Part shown: piece by piece, positions 54,375 through 63,979 of the stretch | Layout of the letters: every line of letters starts with the position of its first letter | Numbering within the stretch: position 1 is the stretch's first letter | Assembly: GCF_014653435.1 (NCBI RefSeq) | Contig: NZ_BNAO01000003.1 | Span: 225,613 to 289,612, forward strand | Length of the DNA: 64,000 nucleotides | DNA from: Alishewanella longhuensis | Lineage (GTDB): Bacteria > Pseudomonadota > Gammaproteobacteria > Enterobacterales > Alteromonadaceae | Reading direction: 5' to 3' | The notes under the pieces: generated by a model | Told to the model about the DNA's origin: nothing | Databases searched by the model: none | Seen by the model: the letters and a program-made list of their open reading frames with translations, nothing else | Position numbers and translations under genes: made by a program

Positions 54375-54492
54375 TTAAGTCTCATCACACAAGTTATTAG
54401 TTATGACTAAAAAACTTGCTGCTTATACCATGTGCTTGGGGCACAAGTATGTTGATATAAGCGCCTGGCGGCTGATTACTCCCTTAAAGACC
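54372..54492 (-). promoter_or_regulatory. yybP-ykoY manganese riboswitch
   Basis: On the minus strand, GGGAGTA (54483-54477) and ATCAACATACTTG are near-matches to the two conserved loops of yybP-ykoY aptamers. The 3' side GATGAGACTTAAGAC (ending 54372) pairs with GTCTTTAAGGG at the start, closing helix P1. It lies just upstream of a GDT1/MneA-type transporter, a known target class for this Mn2+-sensing RNA. Confidence 0.88.
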
Positions 54493-54497
54493 GGCGC

Positions 54498-54525
54498 ATT
54501 ATAACGACAAGCCCAAAAAAAGCAA
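54498..54525 (-). promoter_or_regulatory. sigma-70 promoter of mneA
   Basis: On the minus strand, TTGCTT (54525-54520), 16 bp, TATAAT (54503-54498). The start would be near 54492, just where the riboswitch begins. The -35 overlaps the T-tract of the upstream RND-operon terminator. Confidence 0.75.
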
Positions 54526-54543
54526 ACCGCCTATGCCGCTTGC
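54515..54543 (-). terminator. intrinsic terminator of the RND efflux operon
   Basis: On the minus strand, GCAAGC (54543-54538) pairs with GTTTGC (54527-54522, one G-T pair), followed by seven T (54521-54515). It lies 22 bp after the RND gene stop. Confidence 0.65.
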
Positions 54544-54564
54544 TCCTTGTTAAAGCCCCTTTGC

Positions 54565-57500
54565 TTAAGACTGCCGTAACAAACGCTTTTGCCATTGTTG
54601 ACTGCGGCTAAACAAGCGCGAGCTTGCGGCACGAAGCTTAATTAAGCCGTAATAATTTAATGGTACTAACAACAAACTGGTTAAGGTAGAAAACAACAAG
54701 CCACCAATAATGGCAATAGCCATTGGCGCATAGCTGGGGCCATTACCACCAATAGCTGTGCCGCCTAATGCCAGCGGGATTAAACCCAGCACCGTTGTGG
54801 CCACTGTCATTAAAATCGGCTTTAACCTGGCGGTAGCCGCCATAATAATCAGCGTTTTTAACGGCAGCTCTGGCAACAGCACGCGATCTTGGTTAATTCT
54901 ATCTACCAGTACTATGCCATTGTTAACCACTATTCCCATCAATACCAACATACCAATCATACCCATAACACCTAAGCTGGTGCCGGTAAGCCAAAAGGTC
55001 CAGAACACGCCGACAAAAGAAAACAACAAGCTGGCGATTACGGCATTGGGCATCAACAAGGATTCAAATAACGCTGCCATCACGATATAAATCATCGCCA
55101 GCGCCAATAACATATTCACAATCATCACTTGCTGTTCTTCGTTTTGCCTAACAAAGCCCCCCTGATAAGACCAGCGATAGCCTTCCGGTAACTGCACTTG
55201 TTGCATTAACTGGTTAATTTCTGTTCTGGCTTGATCCATGCTGATATCTTGCGCCAGGGCGATCTGCAACGCTACACCGGTTTCCCGATTAAAACGCCGA
55301 ATAGATTGCAATCTGGGTAGGATCTGCAACTCTGCCACCTGTGACAATGGAATAGTGACTCCCTGCACCACCGCAACGGGCAAATCAGCAAGCTCGGTTA
55401 ATGATTCACTAATGCGTTCATCGTAAATCACCCGAATTAATAACTCACCTTGCTCTGCGCTTCTAAAGGTACGCAAATTGACACCACGTAACGCTAAGGC
55501 AGCACTTTGTGCAACCTGATCGGCAGCCAATCCGAGTCTTTCCAGCTCTGCTCGTCTTAATTTAATTTGCACTTCTTGTTGTCCAAGCGTCAGATCGGAA
55601 CTGACTTCTGCTAAGGCTGGCAAGCTTTGTAATGCAGGCTGTAATTCACTGGCTAATTGCATTAGTCGTTCGGTAGAATGCCCAAATAGATTAACTCTTA
55701 AGGCATTATTACGATTACCAAAACCAAAACTGGGGCGCGATCTTACCAACGGCGGCCACTGGCTACGAATGCGCTCTTTTAGCTCGTTCAGCGATATCGG
55801 CAGATCATCTTTTAGCATAATGGTCGATTGCGCCTGTCCTGCCCGATAATAGCTATAAACCGATTCAATATGAAAGGCGTCTTGATTGGCATAAAGAAAG
55901 GCTTCCATCGCCTTCACTTCGGCCCGCACTTCTTCCAAACTATAATTACCCTGAATGTTATAGTTCATAAAAATACGGCCACGATCTTCCTGATCTTCAC
56001 CACCACTACCCACTTGTGAAAAAGGAAAAGCCGTGCTGGCTAGCACCAGCAAAGCCAAAGCTGTAGCCGTCTTAGGCCAATACATCACCTTAGTGAGCAT
56101 TTGCTGATAATAGCGTTCAAGCAAGGTGACCCGTTGTTGCGACACAGCTTGTACCTTAAGCTTGGTGCTTAACAGCGGGATCAGGGTTAAAGCAAGCAGC
56201 AGTGAAATGGCCAAACATAAGCAGATAGCAATAGCCACATGCTCCAAAAAGATAGTGAGCTGCATTTTCTCGCCAATAATATTGGGTAAAAACACAATAG
56301 CCGTGGTTGCAGTACCCGCCAGCACCGCCAGCCCTACCCGCTTTACACCACGCTCAGTAGCTGCCCGCACATCACCGCCGGCAGCACGCTCGCGAAAAAT
56401 ACTTTCCGTCACCACCACGGCGTTGTCTACCAACATCCCTATCGCCAACATCAGCCCCATCATGCTAAGAATATTGAGGCTATACCCCATAAAGTACATC
56501 GCACCCAGCGCCACAATTATCGCCGCAGGCACCGACAGCACCACAATCAGAGTAGTGGTAAGGTGGCGTAAGAATAAATATAAAACGATAAAAGACAGCA
56601 TGGCGCCAATAGCACCAGCTTGCAGTAAATCACGCAGCGATTTCGTGACGTTATCGGCCAAATCATCCATCACATACAGATTTATGCCATTAAAAGCGGG
56701 GTTCTTATCCGCCGCATTAACTACGGCCAACGAGGCTTTTGCCACCTCCACCAAATTAGCGCCCGACTCTTTAAACACATTCACACCTATGGCATAGGTT
56801 TGATTTAAATGTCGACCATCGCGTAGCTTCGGTAACTCAAGTTCGATGGTCGCCAACTCGCGAAGTTGTAAACCTGGTCTTACCGGTAAGGCAGCAATTT
56901 CAGCCAGCTCTTTATACTCACCCAGTGGTTTTACCAAAACACTTTGCTCGCTATTTCTAAGCTCACCGGCACTTAAGGCAAAATTACTGCCGCGTAATTG
57001 CGCTAACAAAGCGGTAGGATCAACTTGCAAGGCGCGCATTTTATCGGGATCTAAGCGGATAATAACCTGGCGCTTTTCTACACCATACAGCTCTACTTTC
57101 GACACCCCAGGCACCCGTTCTAACGGCCGCTTTAACTGTTGTTCTAACAAGTCATAGGCCATTGCTAAATCGCGCTCAGAGGAAATCCGTAAATTAAAGA
57201 TTGGCATATCACTGGTGTTAAACTGGAACAGCAGTACCCGCTCGACATCGTTTGGCAATAAATGCCGGATACTGTCTAACCTTTCCCTAACTTCCAGGCT
57301 TTTACTGCTAATGTTTTCACTCCAGCGAAATTCCAACGACACATCGCCGCTATTTTCGTTAGCAAAACTACGCAGCTCTTTAATACCGCTTACGGTCGCC
57401 AGCGCCTCTTCCAGCGGCCGGGTGATTAAACGTTCAACTTCCGCCGGACTGGCGTTGGGGTAAGGTACGCTGACGTAAAGCTCTGGAATATCAATACCCG

Positions 57501-57702
57501 GAAACATTTCAAGTGGCAGTAACCGGCTGGCTAGGCCACCGAACAGCAGGAGCGAAATAAACAGCATACAAATAGTGACCGGCCGGCTTAAGGCTAAGCG
57601 GGTAAGCCAAATGGGCTTGTCATTGTCCACTTCATGCGCAGGCGCAGTTTCGGTATTCGCAGCAGCCTTTGCTGCGGCATCTGGCGGCGTAAACTGACTC
57701 AT
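54565..57702 (-). CDS. RND efflux permease, second of a pair
   Basis: A protein of 1045 residues, the usual AcrB size, with 12 membrane helices and two large periplasmic loops. A 35-residue polar extension precedes the first helix. Porter-domain segment GIDIPELYVSVPYPNASPAEVE and helix-4 motif MLVDNAVVVTES are visible; the second carboxylate of the AcrB Asp-Asp pair is Asn here. Helix-11 region GIVVNNGIVLVDRIN is conserved. Its start overlaps the upstream permease stop by 4 bp (ATGA), so both are coupled and may form a mixed trimer, as in MdtBC. The substrate is unknown. Confidence 0.92.
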   Translation of the reverse strand: MSQFTPPDAAAKAAANTETAPAHEVDNDKPIWLTRLALSRPVTICMLFISLLLFGGLASRLLPLEMFPGIDIPELYVSVPYPNASPAEVERLITRPLEEALATVSGIKELRSFANENSGDVSLEFRWSENISSKSLEVRERLDSIRHLLPNDVERVLLFQFNTSDMPIFNLRISSERDLAMAYDLLEQQLKRPLERVPGVSKVELYGVEKRQVIIRLDPDKMRALQVDPTALLAQLRGSNFALSAGELRNSEQSVLVKPLGEYKELAEIAALPVRPGLQLRELATIELELPKLRDGRHLNQTYAIGVNVFKESGANLVEVAKASLAVVNAADKNPAFNGINLYVMDDLADNVTKSLRDLLQAGAIGAMLSFIVLYLFLRHLTTTLIVVLSVPAAIIVALGAMYFMGYSLNILSMMGLMLAIGMLVDNAVVVTESIFRERAAGGDVRAATERGVKRVGLAVLAGTATTAIVFLPNIIGEKMQLTIFLEHVAIAICLCLAISLLLALTLIPLLSTKLKVQAVSQQRVTLLERYYQQMLTKVMYWPKTATALALLVLASTAFPFSQVGSGGEDQEDRGRIFMNYNIQGNYSLEEVRAEVKAMEAFLYANQDAFHIESVYSYYRAGQAQSTIMLKDDLPISLNELKERIRSQWPPLVRSRPSFGFGNRNNALRVNLFGHSTERLMQLASELQPALQSLPALAEVSSDLTLGQQEVQIKLRRAELERLGLAADQVAQSAALALRGVNLRTFRSAEQGELLIRVIYDERISESLTELADLPVAVVQGVTIPLSQVAELQILPRLQSIRRFNRETGVALQIALAQDISMDQARTEINQLMQQVQLPEGYRWSYQGGFVRQNEEQQVMIVNMLLALAMIYIVMAALFESLLMPNAVIASLLFSFVGVFWTFWLTGTSLGVMGMIGMLVLMGIVVNNGIVLVDRINQDRVLLPELPLKTLIIMAATARLKPILMTVATTVLGLIPLALGGTAIGGNGPSYAPMAIAIIGGLLFSTLTSLLLVPLNYYGLIKLRAASSRLFSRSQQWQKRLLRQS

Positions 57703-60700
57703 ACCGTCTCCTTAGAAGTCACTTCGGCTCGCCCTTGTTGCAGGCTGTAAAGCACCGGAATAAACACCAGGGTAAGCAAGGTTGCCAAACTTAAGCCAAA
57801 GATCACCGTAATGGCCATGGGCACGCGTATTTCACTGCCTTCGCCAGTGCCCAAAGCTAATGGCAGTAAACCCAACACCGTGGTTAGGGTGGTCATTAAC
57901 ACCGGGCGTAACCGACTCTGTCCGGCGCTAATAATAGCCGCCGCCATCTGAATACCCTCAGCCCGTAATTGATTTATCCTATCAATCAATACAATGGCAT
58001 TATTTACCACTATACCGGCTAACATGATCAAACCAATAAAAACGATAACCGAGAGTCGGGTGTCGGTTAACCATAAACCTAACACCGCTCCGGCTCCGGC
58101 TAAAGGTACCGTAAACAAAATCAGGAGTGGCTGCAGCAGATTTTCGAACTGTGACGCCATAACCAGGTAAACCAAAAAAATCGCCAACAGCAAGGCAAAA
58201 ATTAATGAACTGTAGGCGCGCGCCATTTCCTCACTTTGCCCCATCACTGCCGCTTGCTGACCCGGAGCTAACACGATCTGCGCTAATGCAGTTTTAGCTG
58301 CTGCCGTCGCTTGCTCTAAATCGCCATAAGCTAAATTGGCACTGACTATCGCCACCCTTTGTTGACTTACCCGGGTTATTTCACTGGGCCCAATCTCGCG
58401 ACGAATTTGCGCTACTGCACTTAAGGGCAATGGCTCAGCCGCCCCTGGATTGATAATCAACTCAGCTAATTGCAATTCGTACTGACGATACTGCTCGGCT
58501 AAGCGCACCCGAATATCAATCTTGCGATCGTTTACCGAATACTGCCCCGCGACTTCACCACCAATATAAGTGGCCACTCTGCGGGCGACTTGCTGCGCTG
58601 TCATGCCCAGCTGGGCTAACCTAGCATGATCAAAATACAAGGTGATCTCAGGTTGGCCAGGTCTTAAACTAGATTTAATGTCGGTAAAACGGCCGTCATT
58701 CGCTAACAGTGCAATTAATCGCTCTGAGGTTTCAGATAGCTGAGCCAAATCATAGCCACTGATTTCAATCTCTAACGGCGTACTAAAGCTAAATAACTGT
58801 GGGCGGTCAAACCGGCTGGTGACACCCGGCATAGCCGTTAACTGCTGACGCAACTGCTCTTGTACCAAAGCTTCATCTTCTTCATCGGTATCGGCCCGCA
58901 TCACAACATGTAATCGGCCCCAGTGGCTGCCACCAATAGCAGGGTCTACCGACATCTGCGCGCCGGTTCCGGCTAAACCATAGCTGCGCGCCACTACCGG
59001 ATATTCCGTTAACTGTTCAGCTAACTGCTTTAACAGCAGATCAGTTTGTTCAATGGCGGTACCCACCGGCAATTGTACATCCAGATAAAACTCCCCCTGA
59101 CTAAGCTGTGGGATGACATCGGCCCCGAGCCTTGGCAATAAACTAAAGCAAGCGCCAGCCAGCGTCAAAGTCACCACCAAGGTTAAGGCTTTTGCGGTTA
59201 AAGCCGCTTGCAATAAGCGTAAATAAGCACGTTCAATAATGCGTAGCAAAGCTTGCACGCCAATCACGGCGGGACGCAGCAACCAATACAGGGCAGTACC
59301 CAACAACTTATACAGCAAACCCAATAGAGTGGTTACTGTCACTAACAGTAAATAGGCGATACGCCCAATTAAACGAAATGGCAATAACGGCCAATGAAAC
59401 CAACGCGTTGGTTTTAAAGAGGCCAGTGCAACTGGGGTGTCAGCAACAGGCGTTGCCAAGCGGCTGCGTGCCGCCATAGTAGGAATAAGCGTTAAAGCAA
59501 CGATCAGCGAGACCAACAAGGCAAAGGTAACCGTAAGCGCTTGATCACGAAATAACTGACCAGCAATCCCTTCGACAAAAACTAGCGGAAAAAATACCGC
59601 TACGGTGGTCAAGGTTGAAGCGGTAATCGCCATCGCCACTTCACCCGCGCCTTTTACTGCAGCTTCTTTGGCGGCAAGCCCTTGCTCTTTATGACGGGCA
59701 ATATTCTCCAGCACGACTATGGCATTGTCTACCAGCAAACCTACAGCTAAAGCGATGCCGCCGAGGCTCATCATATTTAGCGTAATATTCTGACCGTACA
59801 TCAAATTAAAGGTTGCGATCACTGACACGGGTATCGACACGGAAATGATGACGGTTGCCCACACATTACGCAAAAATAAATACAGCACCAGCATGGCTAA
59901 AATACCGCCTACGATACCGGCACTTTTTACATCGCTAATGGCTTGTTTAATAAACTGTGATTGATCGTATAACACATCGAGCTGATAACCGGCGGGTAAC
60001 ATTTTGCGCAGCTCAGGCAAACGGGACAGCAGCGCTTCTGCGACTTTTACCGAGTTCGCATCGCCTTCTTTATAAATTGCCAATTCAATCGCCTGATTAC
60101 CATTGATGTAACTGATACTCTGCCTATCAGCGAAGGCATCGCGCACTATCGCCACATCTTTTAAACGAATTTGGCTGTTGCCGACCGTAGTAAGGTATAA
60201 GTTCTCAATTTCAGTAAGCTCAGCAAACTGATTAATGGTTCTAACCAAATAGTCATAGGCCGGTGTTTCTAAACGGCCGCCGGCTAAATTAATGTTTTCC
60301 GCTTTTAACCGTTGGGTAATTAAACTGATATCTAATTGTAATTGGCTAAGTTTTTGCGGATCGACCAAAATCTGAATTTCTTGTGTTAAGCCGCCGTCCG
60401 GGCGTACAGCCGCAATGCCTGGAAAAGATTCTAAGCGACGGCGAAAATCTTCCTCAGCAAAGGTTCGCATGGCCACCAAATCGGCTTGCGTCATATCAGG
60501 TTTAGATAAAGATAAACGCACTACCGGATCGAGATTGGGATTAAAGCGCAGCAATAACGGCTTTTCCACATCCAGCGGTAAAAACAGTACATCCAGTTTC
60601 TCGCGCACTTCCAACAGTGCCAAGTCCATGTCGGTACCCCAATCAAACTCCAGCACCACATCGGAGCGCCCGGCGCGTGACACTGAGGTGACTTTACGCG

Positions 60701-60929
60701 CACCTTTTACAATACCCAGGGCTTCTTCAACAGGTTTACTAACTAACTGCTCTACCTCTGCGGGTGCAGCACCCAGATAGGTGGTGCGGACAGTCAGGCT
60801 GGGATATGACAAATCTGGCAACAAATTTACCGCCAGACGACCTACCGACACCAACCCGAATAGCAATACTGCAAGCGTGAACATCCAAACCGTGACCGGA
60901 CGGGCCACGGCGGTATTAATTAATTTCAT
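57699..60929 (-). CDS. RND efflux permease, first of a pair
   Basis: A protein of 1076 residues. The N-terminal helix and SLTVRTTYLGAAPAEVEQLV are typical of the HAE group. Helix-4 motif is GLLVDNAIVVLENIA, again Asp-Asn rather than Asp-Asp. An extra hydrophobic region of about 90 residues (about 490-580, with AYLLLVTVTTLLGLL) lies between the two halves, longer than in AcrB. Later motif GIVVNNAIVLIDRINQ is conserved. It is the middle gene of an adaptor-RND-RND operon, 14 bp after the adaptor. Confidence 0.92.
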   Translation of the reverse strand: MKLINTAVARPVTVWMFTLAVLLFGLVSVGRLAVNLLPDLSYPSLTVRTTYLGAAPAEVEQLVSKPVEEALGIVKGARKVTSVSRAGRSDVVLEFDWGTDMDLALLEVREKLDVLFLPLDVEKPLLLRFNPNLDPVVRLSLSKPDMTQADLVAMRTFAEEDFRRRLESFPGIAAVRPDGGLTQEIQILVDPQKLSQLQLDISLITQRLKAENINLAGGRLETPAYDYLVRTINQFAELTEIENLYLTTVGNSQIRLKDVAIVRDAFADRQSISYINGNQAIELAIYKEGDANSVKVAEALLSRLPELRKMLPAGYQLDVLYDQSQFIKQAISDVKSAGIVGGILAMLVLYLFLRNVWATVIISVSIPVSVIATFNLMYGQNITLNMMSLGGIALAVGLLVDNAIVVLENIARHKEQGLAAKEAAVKGAGEVAMAITASTLTTVAVFFPLVFVEGIAGQLFRDQALTVTFALLVSLIVALTLIPTMAARSRLATPVADTPVALASLKPTRWFHWPLLPFRLIGRIAYLLLVTVTTLLGLLYKLLGTALYWLLRPAVIGVQALLRIIERAYLRLLQAALTAKALTLVVTLTLAGACFSLLPRLGADVIPQLSQGEFYLDVQLPVGTAIEQTDLLLKQLAEQLTEYPVVARSYGLAGTGAQMSVDPAIGGSHWGRLHVVMRADTDEEDEALVQEQLRQQLTAMPGVTSRFDRPQLFSFSTPLEIEISGYDLAQLSETSERLIALLANDGRFTDIKSSLRPGQPEITLYFDHARLAQLGMTAQQVARRVATYIGGEVAGQYSVNDRKIDIRVRLAEQYRQYELQLAELIINPGAAEPLPLSAVAQIRREIGPSEITRVSQQRVAIVSANLAYGDLEQATAAAKTALAQIVLAPGQQAAVMGQSEEMARAYSSLIFALLLAIFLVYLVMASQFENLLQPLLILFTVPLAGAGAVLGLWLTDTRLSVIVFIGLIMLAGIVVNNAIVLIDRINQLRAEGIQMAAAIISAGQSRLRPVLMTTLTTVLGLLPLALGTGEGSEIRVPMAITVIFGLSLATLLTLVFIPVLYSLQQGRAEVTSKETV

Positions 60930-60943
60930 GATAGACGTCCTTG

Positions 60944-62002
60944 TTAAAATGCGCGCTCAGAGACAACGTTAACCAGGCTTTGTTCTTTTAACGCAGCATG
61001 CCCAGCTACAACTACCTGTTCATCAAGGGCGACACCCTCCAGAATTTCCACTACATTATCAGCGGTATAGCCCAGAGTAACTTGCCGGCGTACAATACGG
61101 TTTTCACTGTCCAGCACTAACACACCCGGTAAATTATCCAGGGTCAGCAAGGCACGTTTTGGCACAAGCAAGGCACTTTCGCGGGTATCAAATTTAATCT
61201 CAACCTGACTAAACATACCGGCTTTTAGTTTTCTTTCAGTATTGTCTATTAATAAGGTGGTACGCACTGTACCCGAGGCAGCATCGACCACTGGCGCAAC
61301 CCGGCTTACCTCGGCGGCCACTTCAGGTACACCAGCAAAACTTAGCAGCGCCTTTTGGCCCGCTTTCGCCTGCAGCATTTGCTGCTCAGGTAAATGCACT
61401 ACCGCCTCTAATTGGGTTTCACTTACCAGATGAAATAATGATTGCGGCGTTAGCTGACCAACCAATTGACCGGTTTTGGCATAACGGCGGGCCACTACCC
61501 CACTTATCGGTGCCCGAATTTCCGTTTCACGCAAATTTAGCTCTACCAAAGCAACGGCAGCTTCCATAGCGGCAACTTGCCATTTCAGCTTGTCGTAAAC
61601 ATCGGTACTCACTAATTTACGTTGGTGCATTTCAGTCATGCGCGTTAGCTCAGAACTTAAACGTCCTAACTCGGCCCGCTCCCGAGCTAATTGATGCCGC
61701 TGCCGCTCGTTTTCCAGCACCGCCAGCAATTGACCAGCACTAACTTGATCCCCTTCTTCCACCAGGATTTTTTCCACAATACCACTGGTTTTTGCCATCA
61801 CTTCCGCCTCTGCCCGCGCAGCCAGGGTGGTAGTGGTACGGTAACTGCTGCTAATAGCACCCGTTTTAGCGCGTGATATTTCAACCGGGATAGCCACTTC
61901 AGCAGCAGTGGTGCTACTGCTGGTGCTTTGCGCTTTATTACAACCAGTTAAAACTAAGGCGCTGCTTAACAAAACAACGGCTAACGGCATGATCTTTTTC
62001 AT
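60944..62002 (-). CDS. periplasmic adaptor (membrane fusion) lipoprotein of RND efflux system
   Basis: A protein of 352 residues with lipobox LTGCNKA (Cys near 21). It has a lipoyl half AKTSGIVEKILVEEGDQVSAGQ, a short helical hairpin (about 95-145), the second half IRAPISGVVARRYAKTGQLVG, a beta-barrel and a membrane-proximal domain. AAAGGA lies upstream of the ATG. It heads the operon; the outer-membrane channel is missing from the window and would be supplied elsewhere. Confidence 0.92.
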   Translation of the reverse strand: MKKIMPLAVVLLSSALVLTGCNKAQSTSSSTTAAEVAIPVEISRAKTGAISSSYRTTTTLAARAEAEVMAKTSGIVEKILVEEGDQVSAGQLLAVLENERQRHQLARERAELGRLSSELTRMTEMHQRKLVSTDVYDKLKWQVAAMEAAVALVELNLRETEIRAPISGVVARRYAKTGQLVGQLTPQSLFHLVSETQLEAVVHLPEQQMLQAKAGQKALLSFAGVPEVAAEVSRVAPVVDAASGTVRTTLLIDNTERKLKAGMFSQVEIKFDTRESALLVPKRALLTLDNLPGVLVLDSENRIVRRQVTLGYTADNVVEILEGVALDEQVVVAGHAALKEQSLVNVVSERAF

Positions 62003-62167
62003 TTTTTATATTCCTTTATCCAAGGTAACTGTTGATTACCTAGCTTTGCACTCACTATGCCAAAAATTAATCAAATTTAATATCAATTACTTAGCTTTAA
62101 ATTGTTACAAGCTGCAACAACTGAAACACTAAAAAATAGCGAAAAAAACCAACTTTTAGCCAACCAA

Positions 62168-62184
62168 ACTGGTCAGACCTAACT
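62168..62184 (+). promoter_or_regulatory. FadR-like operator candidate upstream of fadL
   Basis: AACTGGTCAGACCTAAC resembles the FadR consensus built on CTGGTC-N-GAC. It lies 115 bp before the FadL-like gene, a common FadR target. However, the same ACTGGTC-N-GACC stretch is part of the dispersed repeat at 50210, so the match may come from the repeat. Confidence 0.35.
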
Positions 62185-62229
62185 CCGGCACCGGTAAGAG
62201 CTCTGAGGTCTTACCGGTACCGGAGTTGT
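62181..62229. repeat. diverged inverted copy of the CCGGTACCGG repeat
   Basis: Arm AACTCCGGCACCGGTAAGA (62182-62200) pairs with its complement ending at 62228 with one mismatch, around a 9-nt spacer. The core CCGGTACCGGAGTTG is shared with the repeats at 21639 and 50210, but the DnaA-box end is lost. It lies between the efflux adaptor and fadL genes, both reading away from it. A further short palindrome TTAGAGT-CTAT-ACTCTAA follows at 62230-62247. Confidence 0.75.
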
Positions 62230-62298
62230 TAGAGTCTATACTCTAATGAAAGATAGCTTTATACTGCGCGACTTTGTTTCAACTAGGTGTACAAAATA

Positions 62299-63759
62299 AT
62301 GCTAAAGAAAACCGCTATCGCCGGTGCCATATTGCTGGCACTGAGCAGCCTTACCGCCCAAGCCGAGGGCTATAAATTACTAGAACAATCAGTAAGCAGC
62401 ATGGGTAATGCCTATGCCGGTCGTGGCGCGCAAATTACCGATGCCACTCTGGTTTACTCTAATCCCGCGGCGATGGTGCATTTAAACGGCGAACATTTTT
62501 CCGGTGGTTTAAACCTTATCCATGCCCGCACCCGCTATTCTGATGCAGAGGCCGTAAGCGCCGCAGGCCAAAGTGTTACCGGCCGCGATAATGGTAAAGC
62601 TCTGCTTACCGAAGTGGTACCGTTCGCTTTTTACACCAAGCAAGTTACTGACGATCTGACCTGGGGCTTAGGCTTCTATGTGCCATTTGGTTTATCCTCA
62701 GATTACCAGCAAGACTGGGCTGGCCGTTATTTTGCTGATGAAACTGCAGTTAAGGTATTGAGCTTGCAACCCGCAGTTGGTTACAAACTTAATAATTGGT
62801 TATCGATAGGTGCCGCCGTCAGTTTAAACCGCGCTGAAGGGGTATTATCAAAATATAAAGATCATTCGGGGCTGTGTGAGCTTGGCACGGGGATCAATCA
62901 ACTGGTTGGTCGCGACGTCTACAACGCTGCCTATTGCGATAGCCATTACGAAGTAGCAGGTAACGATATTAGCCTGGGATACACCTTAGGGATCCATGCT
63001 GAGCCTATCAGCGGGACTAAGCTGGCAATTGTGTATCATTCTGCGGTGCGTTACACCTTAAAAGGCGATTCTGAAATCACCAATACGCCTATCACCGCGG
63101 CTACCGCTGGCAATACGCCTGGGCTGATTGCTATTGCACCTAACTTGCCGCTATTAAACACGACTACCGGTAAATTAGCCTCGCGGGATTTGTTGGTTGA
63201 AAAAAGTAAATTAGACCTGACAACACCGGCGACGCTGTCGTTTAGTATTGATCAGTTAGTAACGTCAAACCTTTCACTACAAGCCAGTGTCTTGTGGACC
63301 GGTTGGAGCAAGTTTAAGAGCATCGATATCGTCAGTGATGACAGCTCGCCGTCTATTTCGATCAGTACCGGACCCGCGTTAGGTGCCGACGGCTATATTG
63401 GCTATATCCCGGAGTATTGGCATGATACCTGGTCAGCATCTGTAGGTGCGACTTACCAATACCAACCAGGTTTATTGTTACGCACCGGCATTGCTTATGA
63501 TGAAAACCCTATTAGCACCCAGCACAAAACAGCCAGGATCCCGACCTCTGATCGGATTTGGCTAACCGCAGGCTTTAGCCATTCTTTAACCACTATGAGT
63601 AGCATTGATTTTGCCTATGGTTATATGTTTATGGATGATGTGAAAATTAACGAATCAGAATATGGCGTAGCCAACAACAAGCTTAACCTGGCAAATGTAA
63701 AGGCGAACTATGCCAATACCGCGCATGTTATTGCGGTGCAGTACAATCGTAAATTTTAA
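62299..63759 (+). CDS. fadL: FadL/OmpP1/TodX family outer-membrane transporter
   Basis: A protein of 486 residues from ATG 62299 (GTG 62287 is possible; neither has a strong ribosome-binding site). A signal peptide ends near AQAEG. The N-terminal hatch has EGYKLLEQSVSSMGNAYAGRGA and the family motif YSNPAAMVHL. The rest is a predicted 14-strand barrel ending HVIAVQYNRKF with the terminal Phe. It imports long-chain fatty acids or other hydrophobic compounds across the outer membrane. Two Cys pairs in the middle (GLCELG, AYCDSHY) may form a loop disulfide. Confidence 0.92.
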   Translation: MLKKTAIAGAILLALSSLTAQAEGYKLLEQSVSSMGNAYAGRGAQITDATLVYSNPAAMVHLNGEHFSGGLNLIHARTRYSDAEAVSAAGQSVTGRDNGKALLTEVVPFAFYTKQVTDDLTWGLGFYVPFGLSSDYQQDWAGRYFADETAVKVLSLQPAVGYKLNNWLSIGAAVSLNRAEGVLSKYKDHSGLCELGTGINQLVGRDVYNAAYCDSHYEVAGNDISLGYTLGIHAEPISGTKLAIVYHSAVRYTLKGDSEITNTPITAATAGNTPGLIAIAPNLPLLNTTTGKLASRDLLVEKSKLDLTTPATLSFSIDQLVTSNLSLQASVLWTGWSKFKSIDIVSDDSSPSISISTGPALGADGYIGYIPEYWHDTWSASVGATYQYQPGLLLRTGIAYDENPISTQHKTARIPTSDRIWLTAGFSHSLTTMSSIDFAYGYMFMDDVKINESEYGVANNKLNLANVKANYANTAHVIAVQYNRKF

Positions 63760-63979
63760 CCTTTCGCGTCAGCATTAACTTGCCTCAGCGCGCGTTCAGC
63801 TTAGTCGTGCTATTTTTACTCACTAACTGAACGCCCTGTTGGCGTAATCCGTAAAGTCAATAATCCTGTTGCTGTTTGCCAATTCTCTGCCAAAGATCAA
63901 CAGGTTCTAGGTTAGCACAAGAAATTACGTTAGACTTGTGGCTATTATCAGGTAACAACTTTGCAATCCGAGGTGTCAG

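Noticed and set aside
56126..56797. A 223-codon plus-strand frame
   Set aside because: It is antisense to a clearly coding RND permease, and its product is low-complexity Ser/Thr/Ala as expected for a shadow frame.
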